Origin: Solirubrobacter deserti
GTDB taxonomy: Bacteria > Actinomycetota > Thermoleophilia > Solirubrobacterales > Solirubrobacteraceae
Direction of reading: 5' to 3'
Length of the DNA: 37,823 nt
Assembly (NCBI RefSeq): GCF_027587175.1
Contig: NZ_JAPCID010000068.1
Location: 1-37,823 of the forward strand
Positions 1 through 12,328 of this stretch are shown one piece after another. The position numbers were made by a program, and so were the translations under genes. How positions within the stretch are numbered: the first letter of the stretch is position 1; each line of letters starts with the position of its first letter. The notes beneath the pieces are model-generated. The model had not been told where the DNA came from and made no database searches. It worked only from the letters and a program-made list of their open reading frames with translations.

Positions 1-153
1 GCCGCCGCCACACGCCCCGCCGCCGCCACACGCCCCGCCGCCGCCACACGCCCCGCCGCCGCCACACGCCCCGCCGCCGCCACACGCCCCGCCGCCGCCA
101 CACGCCCCGCCGCCGCCACACGCCCCGCCGCCGCCACACGCCCCGCCGCCGCC
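1..153. repeat. 18-bp minisatellite, truncated by window start
   Basis: Eight perfect copies of gccgccgccacacgcccc fill positions 1-144, followed by a half copy to 153, after which the sequence diverges. The unit is a multiple of three, and the forward frame starting at base 1 stays open (Ala-Ala-Ala-Thr-Arg-Pro repeated) to a TGA at 223-225. The array could therefore be the 3' end of a gene lying to the left, but nothing else supports coding. The array may continue beyond the window. Confidence 0.9.
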
Positions 154-191
154 GCGCCCTTCGCCGCCGCCGAGCGCCGCTCGGCCGGTTC

Positions 192-208
192 GTCGGGCTC
201 AGCCCGAC
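192..208 (-). terminator. hairpin downstream of the beta-helix gene
   Basis: Arms gtcgggct and agcccgac form a short, tight hairpin about 40 bp after the stop codon of the leftward beta-helix gene. There is no T-run, so terminator function is only inferred from position. Confidence 0.4.
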
Positions 209-246
209 AAACTGACCTTGGGTGACGTGGTGGGCGCTGACCCGGT

Positions 247-2013
247 CTACGGCTTCGTGGTGGACAGCGTGTAGGTCAGGGTCTTGGCGTAGGAGCCGGT
301 GCGCAGCGCGTCGGACGCCGCGATCGGCTGCTTGAACTCGAGCGTGACCTCGTCGTTGGAGACCGGTGCGCCGTAGGTCAGGAGCGTGAGCGGCGCGCCG
401 GACACGGTGCCGAACGGCGTGCCAGTGTTCAGCGCGTTCAGCGCGCGGGCCTGGAGCGGCTGCGGTAGGACGAACGTCCCGTTCACGAGGTGGCCGGGCG
501 CGACGGCGCCGGCGTCGACGACGCTCAGCGCGGCTTCGCCGGCCGTCGAGAGGACCTTCGCGGTCGAGGAGGCGACGTAGTCCTGGGGCACGCCCGGGAC
601 GAACGGCTCGAAGGCCGCGGCCGTGCCGACGCTCAGCGACAGGGCGGGTGCGACCGAGCCGGTGACGTCGCCCGTGGTCGACGAGCTCACCCGCGGCACG
701 TCGAGCTCGGTGGAGACGACGGTGGTCTGGCCCGAGGAGTCGGTGATCTTCGCCGTCAGGACGACGTGGTCGCCGATGTGCTCGTAGGCGGGGCGGTACT
801 CGAACTCGTAGGGGGTGCGGCCGACCGCGCCGACCGGGATGCCGTTCGCCGTGAGCTCGACCGACTTGACGCCGAAGTCGTCCGCGGCGACGACGACCGG
901 GTAGATCGTCTCGTCCCAGGCGACGGTGGTCGGGCCGAACGGATCGACGATGGCGCCCGTCGGGGGCGCGTCGACGACGGCGCCGGGGGCACTCGGCGCG
1001 GTCGGTGCCTCGCTCAGGACGTCGCCCACCTCGACCGGGCCGGTCGTGGTGCTCGTACCCCAGAAGTTGCCGCCGACCGCGGCCGCGACCGTGCCGGTGT
1101 TGAGGAGGCCGCCGAGCAGGCTCGAACCGGACGCGGACCAGGCGCGCACGACCGGGTTGCTCGGATCGGGCCCGGTCTCGGCGTCGGTGAGCGTCACCGC
1201 GCCGGTGATCACGCTCCCGGTGATCGAGCCGCGCTGCCCGTACGTGTAGCTGACCGGTCCCTCGACGCGCGAGCCGGTGATCACGCCGTAGGCCTTGATG
1301 CCCGACCGGACTGTGGTGGTGGCGGTGCCGTCGGCGCCGCGGGCGTCGTCGAACAGCACTGAACCGGTGACCAGCGACTTCTCGAGCACGACCTCGCGCC
1401 GGACGCCGGCCTCGGCGCCCTGGAGCGAGTTGGTCATCACGACGCCGTACGAGTAGGGTCCACCTTCTGCCTTGATGGTGCCGATCCGGCTGTTGAGCAG
1501 CAGCCCGCTCGTGTTGAAGAACGCGAGCCCCGCCTCCGCGTAGGTGTGCGGGGACTCGATGGTGACGCCGGAGATGTCGACGAAGTTCTCGTTGTCGTCC
1601 GTCGCGCCGAGCGACTGGCGCGCGACCGTGACCACGTTGCCGCCGCCGTCGCGCAGGTACGGCGCGGTGCCGGCGAGTGAGGCGCCCAGCGCCGACGCCG
1701 GCCGGATGAAGACCTTATTCGCCCCCGCGCCCTTGAGCGTCAAGGGCTTGGTGATCGTCAAGCCGTTGCGCGAGCCGGCCTGGCTGGGCGTGTTGTTGCC
1801 CGACGTCGGGACGGACTGCTCCTCGTAGATCCCCGCGCAGATCACGACGGTGTCCCACGGCGCGGCCTGGTTGACGGCCGCCTGGATCGAGGTGAAGGCG
1901 GCGTTCGGGCAGTCGGCCTTGTCGTCGTCGACCGTCCAGGTCGACGCGTAGGCGCTGGTCGGGGCGAGCGCCGCGATCAGGGCGGCGGCCACCACGGCGG
2001 GGACTCGGTTCAT
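247..2013 (-). CDS. secreted right-handed beta-helix protein with Ig-like and shared C-terminal domain
   Basis: 588 residues, ATG start. Residues 1-23 form a Sec signal peptide (hydrophobic core, cleavage near AYA-S). Residues about 36-70 (SIQAAVNQAAPWDTVVICAG) are the typical opening of pectate-lyase-like right-handed beta-helix proteins, followed by about 280 residues rich in short beta repeats (V-x-G-S motifs). Residues about 350-445 resemble a bacterial Ig-like/PKD-type domain (D-x-x-G-V-K-S-V-E-L). Residues 453-588 are a module also found at the C terminus of the M14 carboxypeptidase at 34701-37061. The fold suggests binding or cleavage of a surface polysaccharide, but no lyase active site can be assigned. 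It is divergent from the hydrolase gene at 2245, with about 230 bp between the two starts. Confidence 0.85.
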   Translation of the reverse strand: MNRVPAVVAAALIAALAPTSAYASTWTVDDDKADCPNAAFTSIQAAVNQAAPWDTVVICAGIYEEQSVPTSGNNTPSQAGSRNGLTITKPLTLKGAGANKVFIRPASALGASLAGTAPYLRDGGGNVVTVARQSLGATDDNENFVDISGVTIESPHTYAEAGLAFFNTSGLLLNSRIGTIKAEGGPYSYGVVMTNSLQGAEAGVRREVVLEKSLVTGSVLFDDARGADGTATTTVRSGIKAYGVITGSRVEGPVSYTYGQRGSITGSVITGAVTLTDAETGPDPSNPVVRAWSASGSSLLGGLLNTGTVAAAVGGNFWGTSTTTGPVEVGDVLSEAPTAPSAPGAVVDAPPTGAIVDPFGPTTVAWDETIYPVVVAADDFGVKSVELTANGIPVGAVGRTPYEFEYRPAYEHIGDHVVLTAKITDSSGQTTVVSTELDVPRVSSSTTGDVTGSVAPALSLSVGTAAAFEPFVPGVPQDYVASSTAKVLSTAGEAALSVVDAGAVAPGHLVNGTFVLPQPLQARALNALNTGTPFGTVSGAPLTLLTYGAPVSNDEVTLEFKQPIAASDALRTGSYAKTLTYTLSTTKP

Positions 2014-2244
2014 GTGAACGGTGGGACCTTTGTCGAAGGTGATCGAGCCGCGCAGCCGTCAGTGGCGCGCGGTTGGAGCGGCCGCAATCTACGTGGACCG
2101 CAGGTCCCCTTGTTATGTGAATCCGGTCGGTCGTTGCCTGGTCACCTTTCTACCGGCGGTCCACACATGAGGACCCCGTCGCGGACGTACGATGCCGCCG
2201 CTTCGCCGCGCACGGCTGGTCGCCGTGCCAGCACGGACGCACTC
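2014..2244. other. divergent intergenic region
   Basis: This region separates the leftward beta-helix gene from the rightward hydrolase and must hold at least one promoter for each. A small inverted repeat (ggacc-gca-ggtcc, 2095-2107) is visible. I could not assign a convincing -35/-10 pair on either strand. The frame of the rightward gene is open throughout, with an in-frame ATG at 2167 as an alternative start. Confidence 0.4.
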
Positions 2245-4644
2245 ATGAACCGACAGCACGGAGACCTGGTGACCCCTGCCCTGAAGGCCATCGCCCTGGC
2301 GCTTTTCCTCGCGGTGCTCGCGCCGGCGACCTCCCTGGCCGCACCGCCCGACCCGATGACGCGCGGCCCGTACAGCGTGACGACGCTCGATCCCTTGCGG
2401 ATCGGCACGGTCAACCTGCAGGAGCCCAACGCGGCCGGCGGCGGCCTCACCAACCAGGCGTCCGCCGTCACGCTGCAGCTGCGCGGCTCGATCTACTACC
2501 CGGCCAACCGGGCGAGCGGCTCGCCCGTGATCGTCCTCGTGCACGGCAACCACGCGAGCTGCGACACGGGTTCGGCCCCGAACTGCACCGCCTTCAAGCG
2601 CAACGACCGCGGCTATGCCTACCTGGGCGAGAACCTCGCGAGCTGGGGCTACACGGTCGCGTCGATCGACCAGGACCAGCTCATGTACTACCAGGACAGC
2701 GCCTTCGGCAAGGGCATGCACCAGCGCCGCCTGATCATCGCCGCGATGCTCGACGCGCTCTATGACGCGAACGCCGGCGCGATCCCCGACAGCGCCGACA
2801 GCAACATCGGCGGCGCGCTCGTCGGCAAGCTCGACTTCTCGCGCGTCGGCCTGATGGGTCACTCGCGCGGCGGCGATGCCGTCTCCAGCTTCATCGACTA
2901 CAACCGCACGCGCCCCGCCCCGGGCCGCAAGTACAACCTGCGCGGCGTGATCGCGCTCGCACCCGTCGACTACGAGCGCCGCGCGCCGTATGGCATGCCA
3001 TACATGACGATGTTCGGCTACTGCGAAGGTGACGTCACGAACCTGCAGGGCGCGCGGCTGTTCGAGCGCAGCCAGTACATCCAGCCCGACGATCCGTTCC
3101 CGCGCATCCAGATCTCGCTGCTCGGCGGCAACCACAACTGGTTCAACTCGGTCTGGTACGCCGACGGCGACGACGCCAGCGGCACCGACGCCGCGTGCGG
3201 CACCAGCCAGCCGAACAACACCCGATTGAGCGGCGGCACCTACGACCGCGACACCCGCGGCTCCGGCGACCCTGCCCTGATGGGCGACCAGCCCAAGATC
3301 GGCCTGGCGCTCATGAGCGCGTTCTTCCGCCGCTACGTCGGCGGTGACGTCGCGTTCGATCCGTACATGACGGGCGAGCTCAGCGAGAACGGCGGAGCGC
3401 CGCAGATCCCGGCGTCCGCCTGCCCGACCTCCGCGTCCGGCGTGCGCATGCCGTGCGAGGAGCGCGTGCTGACGACGTACTTCGCCGAACCCGCGGCACG
3501 GCGGGACGTGCTGCGCCCGGAGACGGACAATCCGCTGACGGTGAGCGCGCTCGGCACGTCGATCACCGGCAGCGGCTTCTCGAACCCGTACCTGACGGGC
3601 GGCGGCATCAACCCGATCCCGCCGACCACGGCCGGCGGCTTCGACTGGTGCAACCCGGAGCCGCTGCACTTCACGCCCTCGCTGGTCGGCGTGACCGGAC
3701 TGCCGACCGCCACCAAGGGCTGCCCGCTCCCGGCGGCCAACGCGCTCGGCGGCCAGAGCGCGACGCGTGAGGGAGCCCCGGTCAACCACTCCTACGGCCT
3801 GCAGCTCGCGCTGGCGTGGGACCAGCCCGCGACGATCGGGACGCGCATCCCGGCCGCGTCCGGCGACGTCCGCGCCTTCAAGGCCCTCGCGCTGGACGCC
3901 GCGGTGAACTTCTTCGACCCGCGCAACCCCGCCCGCACCGGCGAGGCGATCTGGAACCCGGCCGCCACGACCCAGGACTTCTCGATCGTCGTCGCCGACA
4001 AGGCCGGCAAGGAAGGCGTCGTGTCCGCCGCGTCGCCGCGCTACGGCAACGCGCTGCACCAGACCACCGGGTCGACGACCACCCGTACGCACATCGTGCT
4101 CAACCAGATCCGTGTCCCGCTGAGTGACTTCGCCGCGCAGGGTGTGGACCTGGCGAACCTCCGCAAGCTCGAGCTGCGCTTCGGCGGTGCCGGCAAGCCG
4201 GCGACCGGCTCCATCCAGCTCGCCGACGTGCGCTTCCAGGAGGCCGCAGCGGGATCGGCCGTGTATACGGACAAGCTCGCCGACGTCCCGCCGACGGTCG
4301 CCCCGGGCGCTGCGGCCGAGGCGGCGGCTGCCGGCGCGACCCCGCAAGCGGTCGCGGCCCCGGCGGCCAGGAGCGTCGCCGCGGCGGCCCCGGGTGCGAG
4401 CTGCACCGCGGTACCCACAGTCACCGCGGTCAAGGTCACCCGCGGCAAGCTGGTCGCCAAGGGCAAGGCGGGCTGCGCCGCCACGGTGAACGTGGCGATT
4501 GCGAAGGTCGGCCAGGCGAGCAAGAGCAAGGCGGTGCGGGCCAGGGTCGCGGCCGGCCGCTGGACGGCGACCGCAAAGCTCGCCCAGGGCAAGTACAACC
4601 TGAAGGTCGCGGCGGGCAAGGCGAAGGTCTTCACCGTCCGGTAG
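2245..4644 (+). CDS. secreted alpha/beta hydrolase (chlorophyllase/dienelactone hydrolase-like) with C-terminal Ig-like tail
   Basis: 799 residues from the ATG at 2245, chosen because it gives a compact signal peptide (residues 1-32, cleavage near SLA-A). The in-frame ATG at 2167 would add 26 residues that do not look like a signal peptide. Residues 95-103 (VIVLVHGNH) form the oxyanion-hole strand-turn. GHSRGG at 205-210 is the nucleophile elbow with Ser207. His297 in LLGGNHNWF is the likely catalytic His; the acid may be Asp263. The region after about residue 370 is a long secreted extension ending in an Ala-rich linker and a Lys/Ala-rich beta module (residues about 721-799, with two Cys). 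The substrate is unknown; a secreted esterase or lipase is the best guess. The gene is followed by a strong hairpin. Confidence 0.85.
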   Translation: MNRQHGDLVTPALKAIALALFLAVLAPATSLAAPPDPMTRGPYSVTTLDPLRIGTVNLQEPNAAGGGLTNQASAVTLQLRGSIYYPANRASGSPVIVLVHGNHASCDTGSAPNCTAFKRNDRGYAYLGENLASWGYTVASIDQDQLMYYQDSAFGKGMHQRRLIIAAMLDALYDANAGAIPDSADSNIGGALVGKLDFSRVGLMGHSRGGDAVSSFIDYNRTRPAPGRKYNLRGVIALAPVDYERRAPYGMPYMTMFGYCEGDVTNLQGARLFERSQYIQPDDPFPRIQISLLGGNHNWFNSVWYADGDDASGTDAACGTSQPNNTRLSGGTYDRDTRGSGDPALMGDQPKIGLALMSAFFRRYVGGDVAFDPYMTGELSENGGAPQIPASACPTSASGVRMPCEERVLTTYFAEPAARRDVLRPETDNPLTVSALGTSITGSGFSNPYLTGGGINPIPPTTAGGFDWCNPEPLHFTPSLVGVTGLPTATKGCPLPAANALGGQSATREGAPVNHSYGLQLALAWDQPATIGTRIPAASGDVRAFKALALDAAVNFFDPRNPARTGEAIWNPAATTQDFSIVVADKAGKEGVVSAASPRYGNALHQTTGSTTTRTHIVLNQIRVPLSDFAAQGVDLANLRKLELRFGGAGKPATGSIQLADVRFQEAAAGSAVYTDKLADVPPTVAPGAAAEAAAAGATPQAVAAPAARSVAAAAPGASCTAVPTVTAVKVTRGKLVAKGKAGCAATVNVAIAKVGQASKSKAVRARVAAGRWTATAKLAQGKYNLKVAAGKAKVFTVR

Positions 4645-4664
4645 TCGCTGGTCACCGCTGAGGT

Positions 4665-4700
4665 GCCGACGCCGCCGAGGGAGACCTCGGCGGCGTCGGT
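4665..4700 (+). terminator. strong hairpin after the secreted hydrolase
   Basis: Perfect 15-bp arms ccgacgccgccgagg (4666-4680) and cctcggcggcgtcgg (4685-4699) enclose a 4-nt loop, 21 bp after the stop codon. No clear T-run follows, as is common in high-GC actinobacteria. Confidence 0.8.
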
Positions 4701-4771
4701 GGTTAAGCGGCGCGAGCGCAGCCGCGACCGGCGCGACGAAGCGGCCGCGTAGGCGCGGCGGGGACCGAGGG

Positions 4772-5010
4772 GTCGACGAACGGCGCAGCGAGGGTCGAGC
4801 GGGTCGACGAACGGCGCAGCGGGCGCCGAGGGGGTCGACCAACGGCGCAGCGGGCGCCGAGGGGGTCGACCAACGGCGCAGCGGGCGCCGAGGGGGTCGA
4901 CCAACGGCGCAGCGGGCGCCGAGGGGGTCGACCAACGGCGCAGCGGGCGCCGAGGGGGTCGACCAACGGCGCAGCGGGCGCCGAGGGGGTCGACCAACGG
5001 CGCAGCGAGG
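4772..5010. repeat. 31-bp tandem repeat array, about eight copies
   Basis: The motif gtcgaccaacggcgcagcgg recurs at 4772, 4803, 4834, 4865, 4896, 4927, 4958 and 4989, always 31 bp apart. The first two copies carry gtcgacg instead of gtcgacc, the first copy also differs in its second half, and the last copy is incomplete. Each full unit contains a GTCGAC palindrome and a 5-bp hairpin (ggcgc-agcgg-gcgcc). The period is not a multiple of three, so it is not a protein repeat. There are no unique spacers, so it is not a CRISPR. Confidence 0.95.
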
Positions 5011-5056
5011 GGTGTGGCGAAACCGCAGTCGCGCAGAGGCCGGGTCCGCGCATCGG

Positions 5057-5133
5057 GCGTGGAGAGCCACGGCAACGCGCGTCACGCGTGGGAGAACCAC
5101 GGCGGCCCGCACTAAGCGTGGGAGAGCCACGGC
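5057..5133. repeat. three degenerate hairpin repeats, 29-30 bp period
   Basis: Copies of gcgtgg(g)aga(g/a)ccacggc start at 5057, 5086 and 5116. Each copy can fold as a 5-bp hairpin (cgtgg / ccacg) with an aga-rich loop. The period is almost the same as that of the neighbouring 31-bp array, but the sequence is different. Confidence 0.75.
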
Positions 5134-5574
5134 GCGGAGAGGCCGGCGAACTGGGCAGCGAGGGGGCCGCAGCCGAGGGCGCGTAGGCGTCGGAGACGGC
5201 GCATCGAGGGATCTCGGACCCGCCACGCGGTGGCGGCGGTCGGAAAGGTCCGCTCAGCGACCGTTTGCGACCTCACCCCCGCTGGGCGCGCGTGCCAGGC
5301 GCCTCGGATCTCGCCGCGAGGAGACGGCGGCTCGCTCGTCGAGACGAAGCGGAGATGGCGGCGGCCTGCGAGGCGGGCGGCGCGGCAGCGCGCGACGCGG
5401 CCGGCGCCGATCACCCCCGGCGTGCGACCGCCGCGGGCGAAGCACGGCCCGCCACGCGTTCGGCGGTGATCCCGCATCGCGATCGCCATACTCGCGGGCG
5501 GAGGCGTTCGCCCCTCAGCCGGCCCGATCCGGTCCGCGCGGCCGGCGCGGAAGCGTATGCGGCCCCTAGAACGC

Positions 5575-5600
5575 AAAAGAGCCGCCCCACGGGGCGGCTC
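5575..5600 (-). terminator. intrinsic terminator of the rRNA operon
   Basis: Read leftward, the perfect 10-bp stem gagccgcccc / ggggcggctc with a 2-nt centre is followed by a TTTT run (aaaa at 5575-5578 on the given strand). It lies about 12 bp after the 5S gene. This is the only classical U-tract terminator recognised in the window. Confidence 0.92.
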
Positions 5601-5611
5601 AGTTATGTAAG

Positions 5612-5728
5612 GACCGGCGGCGACCTACTCTCCCAGGCCCTTTCAGGCCAAGTACCATCGGCGCTACGGGGCTTGACTGCTCTGTTCGGAATGGGAAGAG
5701 GTATTTCCCCCGTGCAATAGCCACCGGA
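5612..5728 (-). rRNA. rrf: 5S ribosomal RNA
   Basis: Read leftward, the gene begins with tccggtggctattgc, continues through the conserved ccattccgaacagagcagt segment and ends with the complementary gccgccggt. Length of about 117 nt is normal. It is the last gene of the operon. Ends are estimated from the terminal helix and could move by a few bases. Confidence 0.95.
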
Positions 5729-5753
5729 AACTTGTCAAGACCACGCCTCGCGT

Positions 5754-5785
5754 GGACCTTCAAAACTGCACAACCCGCCAACGAA
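5754..5785 (-). other. 3' arm of the 23S rRNA processing stem
   Basis: The segment ggaccttcaaaactgcacaa (5754-5773) is complementary to 8897-8916 with one mismatch. After a small asymmetric internal loop, gccaacgaa (5777-5785) pairs with 8884-8892. The two arms bracket the 23S gene and should form the long duplex that RNase III cleaves. Confidence 0.85.
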
Positions 5786-5829
5786 CGGGCACCACTAAAT
5801 CTGTATCCCCTGCGAAGGGGTAAATATAT

Positions 5830-8812
<2,983 letters not shown>

Positions 8813-8883
8813 GGTGATCCGCAATTACTTGCGTAATTGCAGGTGATACCCGTTCATACCGGCCACTTTGCGATGGCCGGTAC

Positions 8884-8916
8884 TTCGTTGGCATGATTGT
8901 GCAGTTTTCAAGGTCC
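8884..8916 (-). other. 5' arm of the 23S rRNA processing stem
   Basis: Contains ttcgttggc (8884-8892) and ttgtgcagttttcaaggtcc (8897-8916). Both pair with 5754-5785 on the far side of the 23S gene. Confidence 0.85.
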
Positions 8917-8945
8917 GCTTCGAGGCGTCGCCCGGATTGGGCGGA

Positions 8946-8971
8946 CGGTCTCTCAAAACTCAACAGCATGC
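8946..8971 (-). other. 3' arm of the 16S rRNA processing stem
   Basis: aaaactcaacagcatgc (8955-8971) is perfectly complementary to 10831-10847 beyond the 5' end of 16S. The pairing extends to 8946 and 10856 with two mismatches over 26 positions. Confidence 0.88.
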
Positions 8972-9082
8972 CCGTGCTAGGCGCACGAGCCAGGTCCGGT
9001 CGACGTTAGGTACCGAGTCAAACTCGAGAAGGACGTTGTGCCCTTCTGGTTGTCGCCGGCGCTCCAAGTCCTGGAGCTTCCC

Positions 9083-10630
<1,548 letters not shown>

Positions 10631-11043
10631 AAGAACTTCACAAAGAGTGTCTCTCGCTACTCGAGAGCCGGCCAGTACACATGAGGCCGGCTGAGCGATT
10701 GACAGGGTTACTGCTCAGTACTGCTGGTACTTCTTACTACTTGATTCCTTATTCCGTCCGGAGCTCGGGTAGAGCCCCGCCGGAGTAACGAAACCTGGAC
10801 ACTCCGATGACAAGGAAAGTCATCAGAAGTGCATGCTGTTGAGTTTTCAAAGACCGCTGCGCCTCGCTCGGGCGGGGATTCCGCCGGGTGCTGCGCTATG
10901 TTGAGAGCCTAGCAGCCCTCTGTGCCGTTGCCTTTCGGCTTCGGCCCGAAACCTTGGCGGCTCCGGGACGAGAAGCTTAGCGCTTCCGTTCCCGGCGCCT
11001 TTCGGCTCCGGCCCCAGAGCTTAGCGCTCTGAGCGGGCGGTGA
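10631..11043 (-). other. rRNA leader and upstream repeats
   Basis: Leader between promoter and 16S. It contains hairpins ctctcg/cgagag (10651-10667), gccggcc/ggccggc (10667-10691) and gatgac/gtcatc (10806-10824). Further upstream, the leftward motif gcgctaagct occurs at 10974-10983 and 11018-11027, with a variant tgctaggct at 10907-10915. Copies of agccgaaaggc follow the same pattern at about 10930 and 11000. These could be additional promoters or decayed copies of one; no good -35 box was found for them. No tRNA or protein gene is visible. Confidence 0.6.
10831..10856 (-). other. 5' arm of the 16S processing stem and boxA-like antiterminator
   Basis: gcatgctgttgagtttt (10831-10847) is the perfect partner of 8955-8971. 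Read leftward, 10841-10855 gives ggtctttgaaaactc, which resembles actinobacterial boxA antitermination sequences in rRNA leaders, so the same segment may serve both roles. Confidence 0.8.
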
Positions 11044-11073
11044 AGTCTAGCGCACCCGGGGCCCGGAACACAA
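11044..11073 (-). promoter_or_regulatory. candidate rRNA operon promoter
   Basis: Read leftward: -35 TTGTGT (11068-11073), an 18-bp spacer and -10 TAGACT (11044-11049). TAGACT fits the actinobacterial TAgrrT pattern. This is the best-matching promoter upstream of 16S and lies 68 bp past the tyrS stop codon. Confidence 0.65.
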
Positions 11074-11141
11074 TCCAGTCGGCTCCGGCCGGGCTTGCCG
11101 CCCCCAACCGCGGCGCAGAAGAGTAGCACCGGCCTTTCGGC

Positions 11142-12320
11142 CTACAAGAGGTTGGCCGAAGAAATTTTGATTCGGCGGAATTGGCGCTTGCCGAGCTGCA
11201 TCACGCGGCCGTCCAGCGTGGACGCCGGCACGTCGAGCGGATCGGCGGGCACAGGCTCGCCGTCGAGCTTGACCCCGCCCTGCTGCAGCCGGCGCCGTGC
11301 CTCCGACCGGGAGCCGCCGAAGAGCTCGACGATCACCGCCGGCAGATGCAGGTCTCCCCCGTTGGCCGAGAGCACGACTTCCTCGATCTCGTCGGGCATT
11401 CCGCCTTCGCGGAAGACGGCGTCGAAGTTTCGTTCCGCGGCGTGAGCCTTTTCCTCGGAATGGAACCGGGCCACGAGTGCGCGCGCGAGGGCGCGCTTCG
11501 CGTCGCGCGGGCCCAGTTCGGGCGGCGGCTCGCTTCCGAGCAGCAGCCCGTACCAGGACTCGATCTGCTCGTCGGGGATGCTCAGCGTCCGTCCGTACAT
11601 CGTCCCGGGGTCGTCGGTGATCCCGATCTGGTTGCCGAAGGACTTCGACATCTTGCGCGTGCCGTCGAGCCCGTTGAGCAGTGGCATGGTCAGCACGATC
11701 TGCGACGGCTGCCCGTAACTGGACTGCAGGGCACGGCCCATGTGCAGGTTGAACGTCTGGTCGGTGCCGCCGAGCTCGACGTCGGCCTTCACCGCCACCG
11801 AGTCGTACCCCTGAAGCACGGGGTACAGGAACTCCAACAGTGAGATCGGCTCGGCCGCGGCCATGCGCTTGGCGAAGTCGTCGCGTTCCAGCAGGCGGGC
11901 GATCGTGACCGTCCGGACGATCCGGAACAGGTCCTCCATCTCCATGTCCAGCCACTCCGAGTTGCGGCGGACCTCCAGCCGCTCGTCGTCGGCGAGCACC
12001 TTGGTCGCCTGCGCGAGGTAGGTCTCGGCGTGCGCGTCGATCTGCTCCGGTGACAGCACGGGGCGTGTCGCCGAGCGCCCCGACGGGTCACCCACGCGGG
12101 CGGTGTAGTCGCCCACGATCAACACCACGGTGTGGCCGAGGTCCTGGAACTCCCGCAGCTTCTGGAGCACCACGGTGTGGCCGAGATGCAGGTCCGGGGC
12201 GGTGGGGTCGAGGCCGAGCTTGACGCGCAGCGGCCGGCCCGCCTCCAGGCGCTCCTTCAGCGCCCCCTCAGGCGAGACCTCAACGGCGTTGCGAGCCAGA
12301 AAGAGCGCTGGGGAATCCAT
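11142..12320 (-). CDS. tyrS: tyrosyl-tRNA synthetase
   Basis: 392 residues. Charges tRNA-Tyr with tyrosine in the cytoplasm. The class I signatures are HLGH at 45-48 (in DPTAPDLHLGH) and KMSKS at 223-227. The tyrosine-binding region EFLYPVLQGYDS (163-174) and the ELGGTDQ segment (182-188) are intact. A C-terminal S4-type RNA-binding domain covers about 330-392. The ATG at 12320 was chosen because the HIGH motif then lies at the normal distance. A TAGCAT box ends 8 nt upstream, suggesting a leaderless mRNA. The stop codon is part of a small ggcc-gaaa-ggcc hairpin. The rRNA operon follows on the same strand. Confidence 0.97.
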   Translation of the reverse strand: MDSPALFLARNAVEVSPEGALKERLEAGRPLRVKLGLDPTAPDLHLGHTVVLQKLREFQDLGHTVVLIVGDYTARVGDPSGRSATRPVLSPEQIDAHAETYLAQATKVLADDERLEVRRNSEWLDMEMEDLFRIVRTVTIARLLERDDFAKRMAAAEPISLLEFLYPVLQGYDSVAVKADVELGGTDQTFNLHMGRALQSSYGQPSQIVLTMPLLNGLDGTRKMSKSFGNQIGITDDPGTMYGRTLSIPDEQIESWYGLLLGSEPPPELGPRDAKRALARALVARFHSEEKAHAAERNFDAVFREGGMPDEIEEVVLSANGGDLHLPAVIVELFGGSRSEARRRLQQGGVKLDGEPVPADPLDVPASTLDGRVMQLGKRQFRRIKISSANLL

Positions 12321-12328
12321 CCGCCCCA

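Larger units (their letters stand above)
4645..5574. other. long non-coding stretch between convergent transcription units
   Basis: After the hydrolase terminator there is about 0.9 kb up to the rRNA terminator. It holds the 31-bp tandem array (4772-5010) and the degenerate 29-30 bp hairpin repeats (5057-5133). From about 5134 to 5574 I see only GC-rich sequence; the reading frames there are Arg/Ala/Pro-rich and look like shadow frames of GC-rich DNA, not protein. No RNA gene was recognised. Confidence 0.7.

Noticed and set aside
4772-5010. CRISPR array
   Set aside because: The 31-bp units are directly adjacent, with no unique spacers, and no cas gene is present.
2113-5226. Very long leftward open frame across the hydrolase gene and the repeats
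   Set aside because: It is antisense to a well-supported secreted hydrolase, is Arg/Ala/Gly-rich, and has no recognisable domain; it is a shadow frame of GC-rich DNA.
5230-5569. Small basic proteins in the intergenic DNA
   Set aside because: Frames are dominated by Arg, Ala and Pro in several phases at once, with no ribosome-binding site and no motif.
10699-10704. TTGACA as a promoter in the rRNA leader
   Set aside because: It is on the strand opposite to the rRNA genes, has no matching -10, and no rightward gene follows.
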